Position numbers and translations under genes: made by a program
Assembly (NCBI RefSeq): GCF_000003815.2
Contig: NC_049981.1
Location: 29,220,661-29,284,660, forward strand
Length of the DNA stretch: 64,000 nucleotides
Direction: 5' to 3'
From: Branchiostoma floridae
Lineage: Eukaryota > Chordata > Leptocardii > Amphioxiformes > Branchiostomatidae
Part shown: positions 56,683 through 64,000 of the stretch, in pieces
Layout: each line of letters begins with the position of its first letter
Numbering within the stretch: position 1 is the stretch's first letter
Notes under the pieces: model-generated
Databases searched by the model: none
The model's input: only the letters and a program-made list of their open reading frames with translations
What the model was told of the DNA's origin: nothing

Positions 56683-57436
56683 TGTACTGCCTCACTGTTC
56701 GAATCAGTCATCTTGGCAGATGTGTGCATGGGTCCGGCGATAAGGTTCTGATGATTGAAATCGGAAAGAGTATCCCCCATGGTTTCATTAAGTGAAATTA
56801 AGACTTCATTCTCGGATACCCCGTGGCTGCCGCAGTAGATTGCTTTTGAGCACCTGGGAATTGTTTGACGTGATTGTGGAGGCATTCGACTTTGTAAGTG
56901 CACTTACCTTATGGATCACCCAAGGAGCGCACGTACTAATGCGACAATAACTGTGTTAGACTATAACGGCCTTCAACTTCATTGAGTCATAACAGGTATT
57001 GATGATATTTGTAACGTTATGGTACCTATTGTGAAAATATCGAACATTTCATGATTTCGTAAAAGGGAAGCCTTTCTATTATTTTCCTGCATATTCTAAA
57101 TTTATTTCATTATCTATAACGTTAACATTACTATCTACTCTACGTGTGGTAACTACATCATTTTCGTTGTATTGTTATTAACATTTTGGGCCAGTTTTTG
57201 CCTGGGCTTTCATTGCACCTTTGATGAAACGAAATAAAATGAAATCATGATCATAAGATTTGCCAATATGTCTGTCAATAAAGAAATATTCCTACAACTA
57301 CAAAGCAGTATACATTTATAGTGACGTTAGCGAAAGTTTATCAGACATGTCTACATGCTCTGTACATTCTAGTGTTGCAGACAACGTCTTTCATGATAAG
57401 ACTCCCGCAGAATATTGAATTCGTGTTAACCAACAC
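56683..57436. other. No gene recognised
   Basis: A piece at 57195-57240 (tgcctgggctttcattgcacc..gaaacgaaataaaatgaa) looks like a retroelement 3' end; otherwise nothing. Confidence 0.35.
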
Positions 57437-57682
57437 GAACTAGAAACAGTCATGCCTTCAAGTACCAGAGTTACCAACCTAGGTTTGATGTGTTCAAAAA
57501 TTCGTATAACCCTAGAACTATCGTAGAGTGGAATATGGTATCACCAAGAACAGAAGGGAGGTCTTTCTGGATAGTTTTAAAGAACACTTGCAGATAGATG
57601 TGCAAAAAGTTAGGTGTGACGAACCTGGTGTGTCACGCCGAAGGACGGTTATACCGGCTATATAGATACAGATACCGAGTTA
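57437..57682 (+). mobile_element. LINE 3' end with GATACA tail, copy 3
   Basis: cctagaactatcgtagagtggaatatgg reads RTIVEWN, the conserved ORF2 C-terminal motif, and then aaagaacacttgcag, the 3' UTR ggacggttataccggctata and the gatacagata tail follow. Same strand as the other two copies. Confidence 0.75.
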
Positions 57683-58177
57683 ACAGACATAGATGTTAAC
57701 GTTTCTCTTCCATTATATTCTCACAAACATACTTTAGGACAGCTTTAGTTTACCGTTTATGTCCGGAAGGATCACAAAAGAACGCGAATATCAAAAGATT
57801 TAAACAGAACCGCAATGTCGATGTCTGTGCGCTGTGGTATAAAGAGCATATGGCAAACAAAGTGTAGCATCATAAGATACATTGTACGTGTCTAGAAGTA
57901 GTCGCCATGAAAGTTGCAATATCTTTTTTAAATTCAGAAACTTTCAATAGAAGACCATCCCAGTCTGTCCGCAAATAGATCAGGTCTTTTCATATCATAC
58001 ACCGGGAGTTGGTCATGAATGCGGCGGTCTTAAAAGCAAATGTGAGCATTTTCATCAACCGATTACCATCTGTTGCGGTTCACATCGCTCAAACACAAGC
58101 CTGGATTGTAGGATTTGTCAGCAGGCACCATGACCTTCCCGTTGTCAAGTTTGATCGCGAGTCTGAGTTAACTGTAA
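57683..58177. other. No gene recognised
   Basis: Nothing supported. Confidence 0.4.
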
Positions 58178-58403
58178 GGCCCCCTTTCCACAAGACGGTG
58201 ATCGCGCTGCGCTCTCACTGCGACCTCAATAGGATATGTAACCTTCACTTTCACACTGGGTATATCATACAAAACGTAATAGTGTGACTGAGAAGACAGC
58301 AAAAGAAAGAGTAAAAAGATTCGTTTCTTTTCTATACAATTCGTTGAGCAATATGTCAAATTTGAGGTCGCGGCGAAAGCGCCGTTCTAGTTAAAAGGGG
58401 GTA
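58178..58403. mobile_element. MITE 'CCCCCTTTCCAC' family
   Basis: Left ggccccctttccacaagacgg...ctgcgacctca and right tgaggtcgcggcgaaagcgccgtt...aaagggggta are inverted. TAA occurs at 58175-58177 and 58404-58406. Related to 19528-19782. Confidence 0.72.
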
Positions 58404-59157
58404 TAAGTCACTAGAAATCGCTTCTTCATTTGAATGTCTTTCGACAGGCGCCTCAGTCGATGCTGACTTGATGAATGCGCACTAATCCATACCAAAGCGC
58501 GGTGTCCTGTCATGTACAGACCGATGAACTTTCGGCAGATTCCCCTGTATCCCCAGAGGACCGAGTAGGGCAGGAGGTGTCGCCGGCTTTTCCACAGGGG
58601 ATGCCTCTTTATGCTTGTCATTGCCACGCCAGTGATTGGAATGTCAAGGTGAAACCGGCAATTATGCATGGCTGTTGTAACTTTCCGCTTGAGTTAGCTG
58701 ATAAACCAAGAATCAACAAGCGTGCAGGCGGAATGGCGGTGATGACAAATACAAAACCAAGATTGTGGTTCTGTTATTGTATGTTTACCTCTGATCCCTC
58801 CCGCTCTCCTTTCAATTACCTTAGTTGATTTTGTTGAATATTCTGTTTATAGATTGTATTTTTTTTTTCTTATATTTCATTTCATTTCACTTGTATTGTA
58901 CGGATTCGAGGAAGAATAGTGAAGCTATATATTACTTTAACACTAAACAAACAACCTTCCGGTAAAATACACACTGCTACAGAAACAGAAACGATGAAAT
59001 AGAAACTTTAAGGAATCTTGCAGACCTATCTGCCACTATGCATTACAAGGGTTAGAACAACAACAAGGCCAGTGTGGATTGCTGTGATCCTTGAGTGATC
59101 CTTATATGGACCTATCTTCGAGTGCTACTACACAACTGTACTGTTTGATGACGGTTA
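58404..59157. other. No gene recognised
   Basis: Short ORF at 58475-58828 shows no known domain. Confidence 0.4.
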
Positions 59158-59588
59158 ATGACCCTACAGGGAAGGGAGATGTGTTCTCGTTTCTCAAATG
59201 ATGCTAAAATGGTTCGGTATTTGGCACGTTTCAACACGATGTGCTTTTTACAGTCTTTTTGACACCAGACTGCAGTAGCCGCTACGTACACTGGATGACC
59301 CTACAGGGACGGAAGATTTGTCCTCGCTTCTCAAGTGATGCTAAAATGGTTCGGTATTTGGCACTCTCCGAACCGATGTACTTTTTATAGTCTTTTTAAC
59401 CCCAAAGTGTAGTAGCCGCTACGTAGAGTGGTACTTGATGACCCTACAGGGAAGGAAGATGTGCCCTCGTTTCTCAAATGATGCTAGAATGGCACGGTGT
59501 GTGGCACTCTCTGGCACAATGTGCTTTTTACAGTCTTTCGTTGTTAAATCACGAATGTAATAGCCGCCACGTAGAGTGACACTTGACA
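59158..59588. repeat. Three-unit tandem repeat, ~140 bp per unit
   Basis: Units start at 59158, 59295 and 59438 with atgaccctacaggga. Each contains cgtttctcaaatgatgcta-aatgg, tggcac, gatgtgctttttacagtctttt and gtagccgctacgta. Periods are 137 and 143 bp; units are clearly diverged but collinear. Confidence 0.88.
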
Positions 59589-60702
59589 CAGATCTAGGAT
59601 TTTACTCACAATTCCTATAGGCATTACCTGAATCGAGAGGCTACTGTTACTCTCATAGGAAGGACACACTGTCCTTGTTGAGTGCTCTTTGGGTGCTGAC
59701 CATAGCGATGAAAGCCGAGGAGGGCGTGCGGACAAGCCCGCTTATGATCCCAAAACCTGTTCACACGTTTTACGGCTCTCGGGCATTCACCTTTAGTGAT
59801 GCCCCTTTTCTGTGCTTAAGCGCAGATAGTAAGGCCACGGCAAGTACATTTTATGGATGAAATCGTCTGACGCCAAATCTAATGAGAGAGAGCGCAAAAA
59901 GCAACAAGATGGATAGAAGGCAGAAAACAAGACACCATAAAAGTTGTAATGAGAACTGAAGCAGCAAAACATGGCATTATAGCCAATAAGCTTTGTATTT
60001 CTGTATTCACGTGGTGCCAAAGTGACCCTCGTGAAGACTGGTATCACTTATCAAGTTTGCAAATACATTCATGGCAACCACGTTGGTGCCGCTTTGACTA
60101 TCCAAGTAGTTAAAGTTCTTCAACTACAGTCATGGCTACGTGTCCCCTACTAGTTTTACTTCTACAAGTATTAAAAAAAGTTTTAAAAATTGTGGCATCT
60201 TTTCGGCATTTTGACTATCTACGGAGGGGGAAAATCTTTCTTCTTTCAAAACCAGACGAACATTGATGAGAGCACTGATGTCAGCCGCAATATTTATTTG
60301 CTGCGTGTGCCTAACAGCTTCTGCATGCTTCTTTATGCCAACCTCATTCGAGCATGAACAGTGTGAATGACCGCAAAACCCATTCCCTTAATGCTCAGTG
60401 AAGTTGACCAGTATATGCACAATCCCACATCTGTATCTGTAAGATTAGCGAATTATGTACTTCAGTAAACACGCTACTGGTAAAGGTTGAGGACCTTCGC
60501 AGTTGACATCTCCGGCCATCGGCGGCATGTATCATAATCAGGAACCCTTAAGGACAGGCTTTATGACTTTGGAAAAAGGTCGGGGGCAAGCCTGCGCTGG
60601 CACAAGACTTATTAGTTTCTTAAGATGTGCTGACGTCTCATGAACCTGTGCTAGGATGTGCGGAAGGCTAGTATGACAGTAATCTTTATCACTTTATTCA
60701 GC
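59589..60702. other. No gene recognised
   Basis: Nothing supported. Confidence 0.4.
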
Positions 60703-60800
60703 TTGAGACAAGAACAATATATTGTGGACACTAGGCAGCAGGCTGACATCGTGACCACATGCATATACATATACATTATACAATACAGAATTGAACAAAT
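60703..60800. repeat. Dispersed repeat, partner of 62905-63000
   Basis: gacaagaacaatatattgtggacact...cagatattgtaaccacatacatacacatgtaca-type text is shared with 62915-62990; probably a LINE 3' UTR, since the second copy leads into a LINE 3' terminus at 63005-63060. Confidence 0.5.
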
Positions 60801-61355
60801 ATCAAGTAGAATAAAATTGTTGTACACTTAAAAACAATCATAGCTGTAACGTGTGGAAATGTGCCCCTAGTATTACTCGGCCTATGCGTACCAAATCAGT
60901 TTGTTACACAACCTGGCAGCTTGCAGATTACGCGTTCATATGATATGATATAAATGGCCATAATCTACAGCAGACAGTTTTCTCATAAATAAATCGTGCA
61001 TCCTTGATTACCGATTAATAGATTAAAATGTCCTAATTTGTCATACGCACAACGCAGTTATATGTGATAAATCATGTATAATGAAAATCAAAATGTCATA
61101 TCCTCTGCAGGTAAGGTAATCAGTCACATACAGTTAAAAGATAATCAATCACATTTAAGTCAAAAGGTATAACGTTACTTCTATAATTCGTCTTGAACAT
61201 ATAGATTTATGGTACTTCAATGTACTAATTGTCAAAGGATCTTGCAGGTTTGGAATCTGATGGGCAGGTTTGAGAAATGATACACCGTTACGCAGAGGAC
61301 ACGTTTCAAAGTTGTAAACGTTTCTTCACAGCTCGTCAAACTGTGTACGCTATAC
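60801..61355. other. No gene recognised
   Basis: 61300-61350 (gtaaacgtttcttcacagctcgtcaaactgtgtacgcta) is repeated near 61740 and 62395-62445, flanking the MITEs. Confidence 0.4.
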
Positions 61356-61720
61356 AGGTGGTATCTCACTGCTCTTGGGGCACCGGTGCGGCACTGCGGG
61401 GTTCGTTCATATCGAGATGAAACAAAGACCTGAAGTCTACGATTAACATGGGAGTAATAACTCGGAGATAGCCGGGATCTGCACATTTGCCCGTTCACTG
61501 ATAGAAAGCTTGTGCTGAAAGATGGTATCTCGCTGCACACAGGGTTTGTTCACTGCGGCACTGTTGTGTTATTTTCGCCATTTTTCAAATGATATAGATA
61601 TTGCGTAATACGTATAAGTATGACTTAGAAGACAACAAAATACACAAAATTCGTTCTTTATCTCTGAAATTCGAACCCGCAGTGCCGCACCGGTACCCCA
61701 TGTGCAGTGAGATACCACCT
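61356..61720. mobile_element. MITE 'GGTATCTCACTG' family, composite
   Basis: Outer ends AGGTGGTATCTCACTGCTCT and the inverse of AGGTGGTATCTCACTGCACA. A second internal gatggtatctcgctgcac (about 61522) suggests one element inserted in, or partly duplicated within, another. The core has the gacttagaagacaacaaaatacacaaa phrase. Confidence 0.75.
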
Positions 61721-62182
61721 TTACGCTGAAGACACGTAAAGTTATAAACGTTTCTTCATACACCTTTCTCACGCGGCGGCCATGATAGATCGAAGAAGAG
61801 GTCAATGAGGCAAACAGATAAAACTTATTTCTAAAATCAGGTCCCATTTAGTTTTCCCCCAAACCACACAAATTTTGATGATATAAGATAGAATAATAAA
61901 TATTACAAGAAGTGTTATGCACCGAAAGATGTAGCAATTTAGAGTCGTGTAGACTGACCCAACAGTCCCTTAAGAGATGCAAAATAAAAACATAATAATG
62001 CAAATTTGTAACGAATTTGCAGCCATTCACTTATTGGTCGATTTCCTAATTGGTAGGCTATCATTGGTCGAACTGCTAATTATGATGGACAGCCTTTTGT
62101 TTGCCACATTGAACTCGTTTTAGATCAATCATGGCCGCCGCGTGAGAAAGGTGTATAGCGCGTCAAACTGTGCACGCTCTAA

Positions 62183-62388
62183 AGGTGGTATCTCACTGCA
62201 CTTTGGGCACCGGTGCGGCACTGTTTATTTTCACAATTTTTGTATACTTTAGATATTGCCTAATACGGAAAAGTATGAATTAGAAGACAAAAAAATACAC
62301 AAAAACTCGTTTTTTATATCTAAAATTCGTTGAGTAATCTTTCGAACCCCGCAGTAACGCACCGGTGCCCCAAGTGCAGTGAGGGCAC
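62183..62388. mobile_element. MITE 'GGTATCTCACTG' family
   Basis: Left AGGTGGTATCTCACTGCACT after TAA. Right ccccgcagtaacgcaccggtgccccaagtgcagtgag lacks the last ~8 bases. Confidence 0.75.
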
Positions 62389-62904
62389 GTATCAAAGTTA
62401 TAAACGTTTCTTCATGCAATCATGGCGCGTCAAACTGTGCACGCTATAAGCAGTCATGATCGTACTACAGGCGCACAGTACTTATAAACCCAATGCTACA
62501 CGCTTTTCAAAAATGCACTTTCCGTGCTATCCTGATTAACATTCCCCACCTTTTTTTCGGAAGCGATTTTGAACACCTCTCCAATCAATTCTGCACGACT
62601 GTCTAATCCATTTAGGCCACAACACAAGGCCACGTTGATTCGTTTACATCGATGACATCCGCACGAGCGCATCAATTTTTGTCCGTTTCCAAAGAAAGAG
62701 TTTTTGACCATACTGTAAAGCATATACAGCAGCTGCGAACTAAGCGAATAGATACTATAAATTGCAAAAGAAAGGATCGGAAAAAGATACTAATGTGGTA
62801 AAAAGTCAGACTCAATTCCTAAATCATATAAGAAGATGTACACGTGGAAGAGTAAAAATAGATAATCTATTGCCTGGTATACTGTACTCTTTGACTTTGA
62901 CTTA
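62389..62904. other. No gene recognised
   Basis: A 75-codon minus-strand ORF (62496-62723) rich in Cys and Gly is not recognisable. Confidence 0.35.
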
Positions 62905-63060
62905 ATCAAATTGCAACAGGGACAATACAATGTGGACACTACAAAATGTAACTAGCAGATATTGTAACCACATACATACACATGTACAGTACAAAAATTA
63001 ACAAACTCCGTCCAGGCGACATGTACCCCTGGATAAATAAGAATAAACAGACAAACAGTC
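62905..63060 (+). mobile_element. LINE 3' terminus with (ACAG)n-like tail
   Basis: Ends ccaggcgacatgtacccctggataaataagaataaacagacaaacag, the same 3' end form as 12325-12394. Confidence 0.6.
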
Positions 63061-63190
63061 TTTCCAACCCCTACAAATATCACAAATACCATCGTAATAC
63101 ATCCAGAGGTTCTTGAGTTATGCTGACCACAGATATCCAGAAACACAAACAGACAGACAGACAGACAAACAGACAATCACACAGACAGAC
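63061..63190. repeat. CTTCGCCAA-type repeat segment and (ACAG)n
   Basis: caaatatcacaaatacc..catccagaggttcttgagttatgctgacc is the phrase of the transposon interior, followed by cagacagacagacagacaaacagac. Confidence 0.5.
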
Positions 63191-63269
63191 ACACACAAAA
63201 CTATACCACCATTTTTAATGGGTGTAAATGACAGCAAGTAACATTATTAGCCAGAGTAAAATAGTGTGT

Positions 63270-63425
63270 GTTAAGTGATTTGTTCAACCTTCGATTCCGG
63301 GCCACGTCGATTTCATAATTAATACAACTGTTTTTTTAGCAAACGTTTTTCTTTGCATGCTTCCATCAATTTTCGGGTTCCCAGAGGATGCCATCCATCT
63401 GATCAAATCAACATGGCCTAAGGTA
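63270..63425. repeat. Dispersed repeat 'ggatgtcatccat', copy 3
   Basis: cgtcgatttcat, ttttcgggttcccagaggatgccatccat and tgatcaaatcaacatggcctaagg match copies 1 and 2. Confidence 0.6.
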
Positions 63426-63915
63426 CATGTTGCATAGTCCACGCTATCCTCAAACGACCGCAAAACGACCAGAAAGATATTTACGAGCTAGCCTTCAGGT
63501 TATTCATCTTTATATGACTAATAAACGTTAAGTGAGAAGTATTTCATCCGTACAACCCTATATCAGGCGGGATGATGTACCGCCTGTCGTTGCCGTTCCC
63601 AGTATTGCCCGATCAGTATCAAAGCTTCCGCTGACACGCCAATCAGTCGTGCGTTAGATTTATAGTTTCCCGACAAAACCCTCACGTGTGCTGAAACATG
63701 CTAAAGAATACTTAATACTTAAAACGTGGGACTTTTCATCAGCCACTGCCTCCAAAGAAGAAGTCAAACCTATAAGAAGTAAAGCATGTAGAATAATACG
63801 ATAGCTGTATAGAATAGCACTTGTTACTTTTTACTGTCTGCAACCTTGCAATTAGCCTACGGGCATGAATTTGCAAATAAATAAAAAATAAACTTAATAA
63901 AACCACCCATCGTTA
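63426..63915. other. No gene recognised
   Basis: 63840-63900 looks like a LINE 3' end (cgggcatgaatttgcaaataaataaa). Nothing else. Confidence 0.35.
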
Positions 63916-64000
63916 AGGTGGTATCTCACTGCACTTTGGGGACTGATTCTAAAGATTACTCAGCGAATTTCAGAGATGAAAGAATTTTCTTACGTTTTGT
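63916..64000. mobile_element. MITE 'GGTATCTCACTG' family, cut by the window edge
   Basis: TTA then AGGTGGTATCTCACTGCACT, followed by the core caacgaattt/cagcgaatttcagaga typical of the family. The right end is beyond the window. Confidence 0.7.

Noticed and set aside
56571-56700. tRNA gene on the minus strand
   Set aside because: A and B boxes are good, but acceptor and anticodon stems do not pair; the body after the tRNA-like part marks it as a SINE.
62496-62723. Cys-rich 75 aa minus-strand ORF
   Set aside because: Looks vaguely zinc-binding but no consistent Cys/His spacing or splice sites.
1-64000. CRISPR array, rRNA, bacterial operons, phage genes
   Set aside because: No regularly spaced repeats with unique spacers, no conserved rRNA stretches and no Shine-Dalgarno-led gene strings; repeats found are transposons, minisatellites and microsatellites.

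Overview
The window looks like draft genomic DNA from a cephalochordate (amphioxus, Branchiostoma-like). The grounds are small-exon genes with GT-AG introns, short-bodied sigma-class GST genes, an RFamide-type GPCR, and very dense MITEs, LINE 3' ends and microsatellites; N runs mark assembly gaps. The species assignment is inference. No bacterial operon, CRISPR array or rRNA is present.

Layout. Positions 1-8430 and 8434-11540 carry two copies of one duplicated block. Copy A holds a 2.6 kb frameshifted LINE (minus strand) and a 1.25 kb inverted-repeat transposon that copy B lacks. Both copies run into arrays of near-palindromic TACGSCGTA motifs. 11950-14210 is LINE and MITE debris. 14918-34784 is a cluster of three sigma-class (HPGDS-like) glutathione S-transferase genes with five coding exons each and the same intron phases (1,1,0,0): GST-A (15271-19115, +), GST-B (24351-27641, +) and GST-C (34784-31062, minus). 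An intron-free SDR coding region (22178-22990, +) sits between GST-A and GST-B. A 2.2 kb LTR element without gag-pol (27981-30159) separates the convergent GST-B and GST-C. GST-A has a ~50 bp CCAAT-box tandem repeat as its promoter-proximal region, and a motif from it recurs upstream of GST-C.

40456-43639 (minus) carries the last five coding exons (TM3 to C-terminus) of a rhodopsin-class GPCR that looks like a neuropeptide FF/RFamide receptor. Its introns contain partial tandem copies of its own exon starts. The 5' exons (N-terminus, TM1, TM2) were not found. From about 43.7 kb to 64 kb I see no convincing host gene, only LINE remnants, a tRNA-derived SINE, Harbinger-type MITEs (one with identical 50 bp TIRs and TAA target duplication) and several young tandem duplications.

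The three GSTs are predicted cytosolic glutathione-conjugating or prostaglandin-isomerising enzymes. The SDR is a predicted NAD(H)-type oxidoreductase, and its link to the GSTs is positional only. Many mobile elements lie in introns, and one touches a splice donor.
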